Positions 1 through 9,861 of a stretch of 64,000 bases of DNA are shown here, piece after piece. Under the pieces are notes generated by a model, which was not told where the DNA came from, did no database searches, and was given only the letters and a program-made list of their open reading frames with translations. Made by a program: the position numbers and the translations under genes. The DNA is from Atrichornis clamosus (taxonomy: Eukaryota > Chordata > Aves > Passeriformes > Menuridae). Numbering within the stretch: the stretch's first letter is position 1; each line of letters opens with the position of its first letter. The stretch covers positions 27,576 through 91,575 of the forward strand of contig WBMZ01004632.1 of the NCBI GenBank assembly GCA_013400975.1, given 5' to 3'.

Positions 1-3000
1 ATCATACACAAAGCTCCACCAGCACCAGTAATACAGTGGCCCACAGATGTGGTGTCCAGTTTCTGGATTATACATACCCAGCTTCTAAAAAACGGATCAG
101 TAAACTGCTGGTAGTGAAAATAAATAGCACAGCTCACTAAATTGCACTATAAAAATCTATGAAATTTCTTGCAGGTCTAATTACACAATACTGTATTTTT
201 TAACATTAGTTCTGGCTTATGGCTATTCTGTTTTCCTACTATCCACTTTTAAATAATATTTTTGGACATGCTTGTATCACTTAAAACATTTCAGGATGTG
301 TCAAGGGAAAAAGGTTTTGTGGAACTGTGGGAAAAGCTGTATTTCTTTTTATCTGTGTATTTTTCAATGCTCTCATTCTGCTTTGGATGACCGTATTCCC
401 AGTTAGGCAGATAAATGTGCGCATTCAAGACAACCAACAGAAATCACATTTTGCATTTTAAAACAAAAGCAAAGCAGATTTGCCATTGGCAACACACCTT
501 TCAACACATTGTAAAGGTCCTGATCTACAAGCTCAAATATACAGAAACTAAAGACATGACAGATAATAAATGTTTGATAGGTCTACAAAAAGACAGATGC
601 AGTAAAAGTTTTCATCTTAGTACTTTTATTTTCCTACAAAATATAAGCTTTGCCTGGCTCCTACTGGTGGTAAGAAATCCTACCTGCAGGAAGGACAGAG
701 ATAGATGATAGCTGGACAGTTTAGAATTATTTCACAGAACCATGATGTCTAAAGAAAAACCACTAAAACCATTATCTCAAGCAAAAATAGCTGTACCTTT
801 GAAAACTTCCAGCATCTTCCCTCATCTTGTTCATTTTTGAAGAATAGCATCTCTGATTGTTCAATTACTTTCTCCTGGGAACTTTCCTCAAGTTGTTTTT
901 CCCTTGATTGTTATAAATTTAGGAATGAGCAGTTATAGATGTGATGGTTTGAACAAGTCTGTTCACTGACAAGTAATTTTTGCTTTTTATTTTTTGGGGG
1001 GGGCAGTGGATTGCTCTTGTTTGCGTTCTTGCTGCCAGTACTATGAGACAGATTTGTGCATTGTAGCAAATCTTTGCTGCAAGGAACATGAAGCAATTAC
1101 TTGATTTCTCTTTAAAGGAAAAAGAACAGTCTGTTTTGGTCTCTGGATTTTACCTCATTAGGCATGAATAGATCAAAAAAAGTGCATCTTGAAGAGTTTA
1201 TGGTTTAAAAACTACATGTGTTGTGGAGCTTATAATTTATTTTTTTAATTCTTTCTATAACTCAGACTTAATTCTACTGGAAATCTACACGGCTGCTTCA
1301 AATTCTCCCTCTGTGACTTGGTCTCAGGGGCGTTGTTTTTACAGCTGAAGACAAGGAGGTACAAAAATGTCTCTATCACCTTGCCCTATTAATTTGTCCT
1401 TTTTGGGTCAAGAAAGGAACCAGGATGGACATACCCTAATTACCTGCTCCCAGCCCTAATGTGCTGTATGGACAACTGCAGTTCCTCCAAACTCTGATTT
1501 ATGGAAGCTTTCCTGGTTGCTGACTACACTGAGTAACCATTTATTTTCCTTCTGGCTTTAGGCATCATCCTTTTACAAACTACCTGCAGCAAACCTGGTG
1601 TCTCTTAATTACAGTAATTTAATGCTAATGACTTGCTTCACTGAACAGTGGAGTGGAAAAATAAGTAAAAATCATCCCAACAGATAAAAACATCATGACT
1701 CAAAGTCTTGCACAAGAAATAAATTCATATATAAGGGCAAGGCTTCTGGAAGTTTTAATTTATATTGTAAGCTCATCTTAACTACTTCATGCATACATGT
1801 AGGTTTTAGAGGGTTTTTCAACTTATTTTACCTTACTGACATAAGCTCTATAGCCAGCAAAAAATTGAGAGAAACTGAGGTTAATTTCTACCCAACATTG
1901 CTATGGTTATCCTGACTTTATTTTTCCTCTTAGTCATGCTTTTTTGCTTATGAGCTTAGTATTGTTGATTAAGTGCTTTCTCTTTGTTTGCAAAAAATGA
2001 ACCAATAGATACCAAATCTTGGTTGGTTTAAAACATGTAAGTAACTTGCAAGCAATACAAGCCTGACTTATATGGTCAAGTAATACTCTTATAACAATTT
2101 TATGTTGTAGCTGGTTGTTTCCTAACATTTTATTGCACACAAATATATCTGTCCTGCCACGTTTTGTGTCTCTTTCTATACTAAGCCAAGTGGAGGCAAC
2201 ATAGATGCAATGTGGAAATTGAAATGAAGATGATACATAATACTTACATAAAGTTTGACTAATCTTTATGCTGAAGCATAGCAAAAGCAGCTACGTGAAT
2301 AATGTCACACATTTCTAGAGCAGATTTCTTTCTGCGGATTGGCTGCATTAAAAAGGCAGCTTACATAAAACTGGAAGGTCCATAAAAGTCAGTAATGGAA
2401 TTACTGCAGTTTGATTTCACTGTGCTGGGCTTGAGGCCCTTGCAGGCTCGTTACAAGGAATATCAGCTCTGTGCATAGCAACAACCAGATCAGAGACTTC
2501 TCTTTCCCCTGGTGTCTGCTGCTCCAGCCTGGGGTCTCTGTGGCAAACACAGCCAGGACCTCACTGGCAGTGAGGTGACCAAGAGAGGGAAGTAGGGCTA
2601 CTCAGCAGCAGCTGGTGTTTTTTCTTTGAGATACATCATCCCTAAGCACATTGATGATGAGATAGATATCCATGTGCCCAAGGACACGTCCCACACACCC
2701 GTAGTTCCCATCAGACTGTGCAGGGATGCTGCACATCTGGCACAGGGCAGAAGAGGTGGGTTCAGAACTTGACTGCTGTATCTGAATTTTGCACTATGGT
2801 GAGCCCTGGGGCTGGGGGGAATGTTCAAGCACTGGTGATGTGTACATGGACCGTGTCTCTTGGATTAGGCAAACAGCTCCTTTTAACTGACTGTAGGGCT
2901 GTGGATGTCTCCAGACAAGCCCCTTATATGAAAAAGGAGCCCTGAAATCAAGGGAAATGCCTAGACTTGCTTTGCTGATGCCTGCCAAGTGCTGCAATAG

Positions 3001-3789
3001 AAACAGGTTGTTTAGGAAAAACCAGGCTCCAAACAGCAGATCCAAAGGTGCTGCAGAAAGCTGCAGTAGATTGTGTGTGACTGGGGCTGGTGGCTTCAAC
3101 TTTCCGTGGCAGAATGTCCTCCAGAAGGGAGGGGAACAGAAGGACACAGGGATCTTCAGCATGGAAACACCTCTTTGTGTGTCACCGTCCATCTCTTGCT
3201 CCTTCACAACAGCACAGCCCCTCCTCTCCAGTGCTGCTGTGCGAAGTTCACAAGTGGCTGAGAAATAAGGAGGTTCCAGGTGCCAATGCAGCTGAGCAGC
3301 ATCAGCCCCAGCCCCTGAGCAGAAGTCCCACCAGAAGCAGGGTCAGCTGGAGGGAACACGACAGCTCCCAGTTGGCTCAGCCCACAACCAAGGCAATTTA
3401 AACGTGTGCGGCTTTGAGCTGACAAAGGACAAGTCACAAAGCTCCTTCGCTCAATGTAGCAGGAGGCAAAAGACAGAAATAGTGGTTGGCAAAAAACAAA
3501 TCACTTCTCTTGAATGCTGAAGGAGGGGTTAATCACCACCATAGTGCCTGATCCGTGTTCCCACTTCAGAAACACAATTCTTCTGGGGAGAGCAATCTGA
3601 ATTAAGAAGAGGAGTGGACCAAGTTTCACAAATTTAATGTTGACAGGATGCATCTGTCTGACAGACTGTACTACCATTTCCTGCCTCTCTGGTTGGGTTT
3701 TGAGCATCAGTGTGGAGGCTGCAAGGCCAATCACTTCAGCCACACTTGCCCCTTGGAGAGAAGCCTCCTAGTTCACCTCCCCAGTTAGG

Positions 3790-4325
3790 GTGAGGAAAGG
3801 TGCCTCTTCTAGGATCCTTCATCTGCTTCTGCAAATGTACCCCAGTTCAGTTCTCTTACTGGCCCGTCGGCCTCCCTGCCCCTTTTCTCCCTTATATGTG
3901 TTCCTTGCCAGAACCTTCTCCCCTCCCTGTTCCTCCATTTGCCCTTACCTTGTAGTCCCTCCCTTGGGGTTCCCTCATTGATCCCCTGGCCCTCACACCA
4001 CCTCTGTGCTGCCCCTGCGCCCTCACCCCATTGGCCCTGATGCTCTCTCCACCCCCGTATTTCACCTTGAGCCCCGCGTGCTCTCCCCGTCTTCTCCTCT
4101 GGACCCTTCGCGTGGCTGCTGGCAGCACAGCCCTCCCTGCGGAACCCACGAGAAGACCTCTCCCTCATTCCTTTACCACCGACGTGCCCTAAGAAAATCC
4201 TGCGAGCGTGTGTGCGTGCGAGCGTGTGCCTCGGGGAAGTGGCCTCCGGAGCGACCCGGACTCAGCCAGGGACGCTTTCAGAAGGTTGCGGCTCCTCNGT
4301 TGCGGCTCCACCTTGCCCCCGCTGC
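3790..4325. other. GC-rich, CpG-dense intronic patch
   Basis: Composition changes sharply from the AT-rich flanks to a C/T-rich plus strand (about 3840-4110). A roughly 300-base segment with many CpG dinucleotides follows (about 4060-4320), including a GTGTGCGTGCGAGCGTGTG-like stretch near 4210. CpG is normally depleted in intronic DNA, so this looks like a small CpG island. It could be an internal promoter, an enhancer with promoter-like composition, or a GC-rich minisatellite remnant. No splice-flanked conserved coding sequence was recognised in it. Confidence 0.45.
4298..4298. other. Ambiguous base (N) in a short tandem duplication
   Basis: The only undetermined base I noticed in the window. 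It sits between two copies of GTTGCGGCTCC (about 4285-4295 and 4299-4309), so it is probably an assembly or consensus ambiguity at a GC-rich tandem repeat whose copy number may be wrong. Confidence 0.8.
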
Positions 4326-4329
4326 TACA

Positions 4330-4369
4330 AAACAGCACATTGTACATGTCTCCCTACAATGTGCTGTTT
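4330..4369. repeat. Perfect 15-bp inverted repeat (hairpin)
   Basis: The left arm AAACAGCACATTGTA (4330-4344) is the exact reverse complement of the right arm TACAATGTGCTGTTT (4355-4369), with a 10-base loop at 4345-4354. The arms are too short for a typical microRNA precursor and no mismatched extension was seen. It lies immediately beside the CpG-dense patch. It could be a cruciform, a transcription-coupled RNA hairpin, or the remnant of a small palindromic transposon. Confidence 0.85.
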
Positions 4370-5131
4370 GATGCCCAAAACCATTCTCCCTTGAGAAGTA
4401 CAGAGTTGGCCAGAGAGAAGCTTAAGATGGAGAAATGATATGAAGTATAAAGGAGGAAGTCAAAATGAATGGCGTTTTGCCTTTGCTTTTTGCTGCGAAG
4501 AAAATCCAGGAAAAAAAAACAGGCCATTGTGGATAACGTAAGTTTGGGAGAGAAACCAAAAGTGATCTCCCTGCATTTTTGCATCCTATGCATGATGTAT
4601 GCAGGAGGCAGGGCATAGCTGTAGATGTGTGCCTGTACCAGAGCTAAAGGTCTGTTTGAGTGCACGGGCCCACATCCTCAGTGTGAACTGCTTAACAGAG
4701 AGCAAAAACACACCTTACAACAAAATTTTATGGAGCACTTGCTTTCATTTCACGATGAACTGGTGGAGAACTTGCAACATGGCAAGGGACAGGGGTGGAA
4801 AAAAGCTGTGGGTTCCCTGTCCTCATCAGATCTTGGTGTGAAGGAAGAAGTCCTCTGCTGCTTCCATAACGATGTACACAGGGAGGAAGGAATGTGGCTG
4901 AACCATCAGCCATGCCACTTACTCCATTCCAAGCTCACTCTTGCTGCAGCCTCTCTTGCTAACAGCAGGAGTAAATTCATATATGGCATTTCCAGATAAA
5001 ACAAGTAAAGTATCTTAATTTGTTTCTGCTGAAACAGGTTTCTTCCACATCCATGGCTAAGCCACTAAGAATCAATGATCAATCCAGTGAAGGGATGAGG
5101 AGAAAACATAACAGCATACAGTTTTCTCTTC

Positions 5132-5150
5132 TTTTTTTTTTTTTTTTTTT
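5132..5150 (+). repeat. Poly-T tract (19 T)
   Basis: An uninterrupted T-run within AT-rich intron; on the minus (MARCHF3) strand it is an A-run. No flanking target-site duplication or recognisable retroelement body was identified. Confidence 0.9.
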
Positions 5151-7878
5151 GGCCCCTTTAAGAAAGAGAATAATATCTCTTTGAAGAGTCAGAAAAACCA
5201 TTTTTTCCCCTGGTGGATGATCTTTAGGAGGAAAGATCAATATGATGACTGATTGCTTCAAACATTTTCTCACTACCTGCCACTGACCCCTGAATGGGAA
5301 GTATTCTCCGTGTGAGACAGGGCCTGTTGAGGAGTTACTGAATAGGTTTTTAGAGATTAAGCTGTGTAAATCATCTTATGAGTACAATAGTCCCTTTTGA
5401 CCCTCTAACATGCATTGGCAAAACACATCATTCACCTCCAGTGAAACCAGGACTATTTACTATTCCCATTATGTAGGCATGGGGAATCTTTGGACAACAA
5501 ATTATCTCACAAAATGAAGAGAACTTTGACACCCCACACCAAAGATACACACCCCATGGTGTTAAAAGAAGGTGGCCACTTTGGCTTGCCACTTGTCCAA
5601 ACATTACAGCAGATTTTTGTGTGAGATTGTCCTACTATCCCTGATAAACCTCCTTCCATGTCCTCATTCTCTAGGTAACACAGAGAGATAGACATGAAAG
5701 TGCTTTCAGGACACAGAAGATCAGGGAATCTGGCAACTTGCACCTGCTTTAGTTTTGGGAACTTTCAGATTTGTTGCAATTATTTTCATGAGGAGGTCTT
5801 TGCATTTCAAAGAAATGTGTATTAAGTATAAGCTTTCAGGACAAAAATTACACTAAAATATATCAGGAAGTTTGGTTATCTATCTGCTTAATTTGTCTCC
5901 TTGCATACAATTCATTTTAGTTACTCTTTGATCTGTCAAATTTAAAAGTACATCTTCAGTTCCCTTCTAAACTGAAAACATACTCCTTTTTATATGATCA
6001 CAAAGGATTGCATTTTTTACAACCCTCCCTGAAACTGCACACAATTGTTGATTTCTGCACTAAAATACTGTGGGTGTAAGTAGCTGAGAAGCCAGAAAAT
6101 ATTGAGTAGTAAGGACAAAAACATTTAACTATGTTTCAGAAATGTTCTTGCACTTGATTTTCATTTGCCCTTAGCTGAGAAACAAATGGCACGTTTATCA
6201 TTATTACTGCAAGTATCATTGTTGTTGCTGCTATTTGTTACTGCTTTTGCCAAAAAGAAGCCTCACTTCATCAGGGAACAAACAAGCAACCACAGTGCCC
6301 TGGCCTCAGCAGGGTTATCTTTGCTTTCAACTCCTTCCATCATCAGCTCTGGCCAGTGTCAGGTCGTATTTGTGCAACACAAGCCTCACGAGGAGCTGTC
6401 ACAAGGCAATAGCTTGAAGAAGCTGGGCTCTAAAACCAAACTGCTTACTTTGCACTGCCTCAGCATCACTTAACTTCCTTCTCAGAAGGCAAATTCAGAG
6501 TGGCACCATCCTTGCACCAAAGCTGCAACCAAGAGCTCCCTGGCACAGGCTGGGAGCAGCTGCCTGAAAGTTGTTACCAGCTGAGCTTGAGAAGGCTCAG
6601 TCATAAAGGTTTTGCTGCTTAGTTGCTGACAGCCTGTGAACACTCAACTGCAGCATTTCTCAACTGGGGGCAGCTTCCCTGCAGGGCCTGAGTCCTGAGA
6701 GAAGCACCAGACAACAGCCAGAGGCAATCAAGCACAGCTGGCCAAGGCTTGCTCTGGCTGCAGGACTTGTGCAAAATACCGTGTCATGTATCTTTTTTGG
6801 GGGATCCTGGGGAAGAATGAAGATATCCTTAGGCTTAGACACAAAATGTGCATGCCTATCTTAATCCAGCATAAAGCAATTTCGAACTGCTCACCCCCAA
6901 CCCACCTCCCAGCAGTCAGTTCTATCCTGGATCCTCTTATCAGTGAATAGGAGCAAAACAAGATGCTCCCCTTGCCCTACCATTTTTAATACTGTACCTC
7001 CTTCCACCAGTTTACAGGAAAGGCATTTTGTCCTGAACCCAAGCTCTGCATGTAAGTGCCTCTGTCACCAACTGGTACACAGTGATGATTCTCATTAATT
7101 TTGTCAAATGTTATTTGCATTTCACTTTTAATTCCAACAGAAACCCTAATTTTACTTTTTCTTTTTCCAAAATAAAATAAAGGAGGAAAAAGATCATAAA
7201 CAGTGACAAGAGAGTGAACTTGGTTTTTTCTCCCTGAGGATCAAAAAAACCCTCTAACCTGGAAAATTTCATGAAGCTGCTTAATCATCTATAGTTGGCA
7301 AAAAATGAATTTTCATTGATGAGGGAGAAACAATTGTCCAATTCACTGTTGAGTCTGGTACATAGGCAAGAGGAGGCCAAAAGGTCACTCACAAATGACT
7401 AAATATGCCAGACACTGAACAAGAACAATTCCTTCTTGTGGGCTTGACATGGAAACCAGGCTTCCAAGGCTCCTAAGTTTGTTACCTCCCTCTCAACAGT
7501 AAGAACAAAAAAATTCCTGACCTGTATTTAACATGCTGAGTCCTGACACTTGTCTCACATTCCACAGAAACTTTTACTTACCTCTCTTCCATCCCCAACC
7601 AAGCTGGCTGGCATTCTAGGAATTTGCTGCACACCGTTTTCCAAATCTTCACTTCAGGTTTACAGTGAAGCATTGATCCCACTCTTCTCACTTGTTTTAG
7701 TTTGGTGCAAAATGATGAGTTTGTTATTCCTGTCCTTTCCCTGATCTCCTGCCCTGGTGTTGCCAACCCCCAAAAACTCACAGCTTGCTTTGGCTCCAGT
7801 GGAGCTGCAAAGGCTTTGTGGTGCCTGTGCAAAAGCAGGCATGATTCGCTCAGTCAAGCCAAGCTTTCAGGGACTGAC

Positions 7879-8083
7879 CTCCACCAGTGGCCTGGGTTTG
7901 CGCTCCACTGCAAACCTGAAGTGGCAGAGCTCGCAGTAGCTGGTGTTGGAGGACGACAGCCAGTGCTCCAGGCAGCTGCGGTGAATGGTCCCCAGGGTGC
8001 CCGTACATTCGCAGGGGGACAGCAGGTCCTCGTGGCTGCTGCCCTCGTGGCAGATCCTGCAGATCGGCCGGTCATTGAAGGGG
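7879..8083 (-). CDS. MARCHF3: MARCHF3 exon encoding the RING-CH domain
   Basis: MARCHF3 is a membrane-bound E3 ubiquitin ligase of the MARCH family acting on endosomal and plasma-membrane proteins; transferrin-receptor trafficking and cytokine-receptor turnover are reported roles. Read on the minus strand, this exon encodes 69 residues from SPFNDRP to RKPRPLVE, essentially identical to the mammalian sequence as I remember it. All eight RING-CH (C4HC3) zinc ligands are present. Within the exon product they are C9, C12, C25, C27, H35, C38, C51 and C54, or protein positions 73, 76, 89, 91, 99, 102, 115 and 118. The donor is GAG|GTCAGT at 7878/7879, phase 0. The acceptor is a tandem CAGCAG, so the exon may start at 8083 (human-like SPF) or 8086 (one extra Ser). 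The first base completes the split AG|C Ser codon from the exon ending at 9427. I prefer MARCHF3 over its paralogue MARCHF2 because SPFNDRP, [12 protein letters not shown] and [10 protein letters not shown] match MARCHF3. Confidence 0.96.
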
Positions 8084-9426
8084 CTGCTGCAGGAGGAGGA
8101 GAGAGAATTGCTGGTCAGTGCACAAGGCTGTGATAATAGCCCTTCTCTCTGCATGTCACGAATTAACAGCGTGGGAAACACCTGCCGTTAGAGTACTTTG
8201 TAATTAGTACTCCAAGCTGCTGGGCTAATGATTTAATGCATTTTGGTACTCTTGTTTAAAATGTCTCTTCTGTGCAGGGAAAGTGCAGAGTGAAAAACAT
8301 CCAAGTGGCAGATGAGAGGCAGAAGATCAAATGCTTCTGTTCTTTTGTGTTTCCCAGCTCTCCACAGAGCGGCGGTGCAGCCGCTTTAAGAAATCCTGAA
8401 GTGCATCAGGGAAGTTTTAAATCTGTCTCAGCTAGAGATGATGTGTGCCATTTCTCCTCACTTACAGGGTGGCATCTCTTATTCCACTGGTGGTCCTCTG
8501 AGCTGTACGTTGTTTTCACTGGCCAACAGCAAAGGACTGCCAGGCCTGAGAAAGCAGGCCCTGTAGTAGTGTGAAAGCCGGGCCACAACTCCGGGAAGGC
8601 ACAGGCAGGCAGAAAGCTCCTGTCCCTGGGCAGGGTTTCTCTCTCTTTGGGTCAACACCACACAAGCAGGTCAAGGTGTGGTACAAACAGACCTGAAAAG
8701 GAGGACTGTGCCAAACACACCCCTCCTGCGTGGCTGCCTGTGGGTATTTCTACTGCACTGCCTTCCTTAATCCACCACCTTCCTGGGGCGCATGCTAACA
8801 TGCAGAGGGGGAGAGAGGTCCCTCAATGCTCTGCACACACATCCGAGCCACGCAATCACACAGGGTTTTAAAAAGTTGCTACAAGTAAAGAGGTAAAGGC
8901 TCTTTGAGTCTGGCACATAACACATGTACCAGCAGTTAATAATTTTACTCTTCACATGAGTGCTGTGGGATGGATTATGTTTGCTGTTCTGTGAAATTTC
9001 AGGGCTGCTTTAAGATCCATGAAGTCTTTCCAGTTTATCACCAGCAGGGAGGAACTTAATTTTGACTCAAGTATCAAGTCTGGATAAGGGCAAACCCTTG
9101 AACATCCTCTTTCTTGCTTCTAATGAAAACAAAGCCAGCCAGAGGCATGCTTCAAAGGTATAGATTAACCATATATTTCACCACTAATCTACCTCTCTAA
9201 ACCAGAAGCAGAAAGAGCTGGCCAATCATTTGGACAAGGACTGAAGCTGCAACACTTATGTGTCTGCTTCAGCTAGAAACAGCTCGTCTGGCCGCTCAGC
9301 TTGGGAAGTGCTTAGGAAATGTGATGCATGCTGTAGCATGATCACTGTGATGCTTGGATGGGTGCTTGGTAGGGGGTTTAATCACACCAGATGGGACGCG
9401 GTCCCTCACGCTGTCTCCCCACATAC
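8084..9426 (-). other. MARCHF3: MARCHF3 intron between first coding exon and RING-CH exon
   Basis: About 1.34 kb, bounded by donor AG|GTATGT (9427/9426) and a CTCCTCCTGCAG(CAG) acceptor (8084-8087). It separates codon bases 2 and 3 of a Ser codon (phase 2). No repeat or internal gene was recognised. Confidence 0.9.
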
Positions 9427-9620
9427 CTCTGCACGGCGAGGGTGCGCACGACGGACGAGAGCAGCTGCCCATCCTTGGAGGACACCTGCATGACATACTG
9501 CGGGCAGCTGCTGGCCGGGCCACCACCACTGCCCCCGGACAGGGTCTTGCCATCGGGGGCCGGCGGGCGCGGGCACTCCGGAGGGGCTCCCGGCAGGTGG
9601 CTGCAGCGACTCGTCCTCAT
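9427..9620 (-). CDS. MARCHF3: MARCHF3 first coding exon (N-terminus)
   Basis: The exon encodes 64 residues plus two bases of a split Ser codon. It starts MRTSRCSHLPG (human begins MTTSRCSHLPE, from memory) and ends PQYVMQVSSKDGQLLSSVVRTLAVQ, given here as the visible conserved end. The start ATG (9618-9620) is chosen because it aligns with the family start and has G at -3. The donor is CAGAG|GTATGT. The middle of the exon, about residues 11-39, is Pro/Gly/Ser-rich and GC-rich, and differs from the mammalian sequence; the last 25 residues are well conserved. The N-terminal region of MARCH2/3 is cytosolic and precedes the RING-CH domain. The exon probably extends upstream to 9643, where CCTCCTGCCCAG|ATG is a strong splice acceptor. 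Confidence 0.94.
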
Positions 9621-9643
9621 GGCGCTGGGCAGCGGGTCCCCAT
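9617..9643 (-). promoter_or_regulatory. MARCHF3: Upstream ORF overlapping the MARCHF3 start codon
   Basis: Directly after the predicted acceptor, the minus strand reads ATG GGG ACC CGC TGC CCA GCG CCA TGA, an eight-codon ORF. Its stop codon shares the four bases ATGA with the MARCHF3 ATG (9618-9620). Any ribosome initiating at 9643 would terminate exactly on the main start. This is a known geometry for translational restraint and reinitiation. Use depends on the mRNA containing 9617-9643, which the strong acceptor supports but does not prove. Confidence 0.6.
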
Positions 9644-9844
9644 CTGGGCAGGAGGGAGGACAGGGAGGTGCTATGGGGCACATCCTTCCGGCACCAACCA
9701 ACACCAGGCGTGAGATGAAGCACCCCTCGCTCCCCACCCCACACCTCCGAGGCCCGCTCAGCAGGGAGAGGGAGCTCACCATGTTCTGTGTCACACAGAA
9801 ACAGTCTGCACCTCTCAGAAGCAGCAAGCCACCAACCCTGCTGC

Positions 9845-9861
9845 TTTTTTTTTTTTTTTTT
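9845..9861 (+). repeat. Poly-T tract (17 T)
   Basis: A T-run followed at once by CTCTGCAGG. On the plus strand this mimics a polypyrimidine tract plus splice acceptor. On the MARCHF3 strand it is a poly-A run about 200 bases upstream of the first coding exon, inside intron 1. Confidence 0.9.

Larger units (their letters stand above)
1..7878 (-). other. MARCHF3: MARCHF3 intron 3' of the RING-CH exon (partial)
   Basis: The RING-CH exon ends at 7879 with a donor reading GAG|GTCAGT on the minus strand, so lower coordinates are intron. The next MARCHF3 exon should begin with a Trp-Leu-Arg stretch and carry the two transmembrane segments. I looked for it on the minus strand and did not find it, so this intron is at least 7.9 kb and runs off the left edge. 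Contents are mostly AT-rich unique DNA, plus a GC-rich patch (3790-4325), a hairpin (4330-4369) and a T-run (5132-5150). A signal-peptide-like reading frame begins with ATG at 6186 on the plus strand, but it has no family match I recognise and is probably chance. Confidence 0.75.

Noticed and set aside
2598..3440. Cluster of overlapping ORFs on both strands at 2.6-3.4 kb
   Set aside because: Slightly GC-richer unique DNA; translations in all frames show no conserved motif, and no MARCHF3 transmembrane exon sequence is present.
6186..6470. ORF beginning with a convincing-looking signal peptide (plus strand)
   Set aside because: Short, no family, no splice or promoter context. Leu-rich starts arise easily from TTG/CTG-rich DNA.
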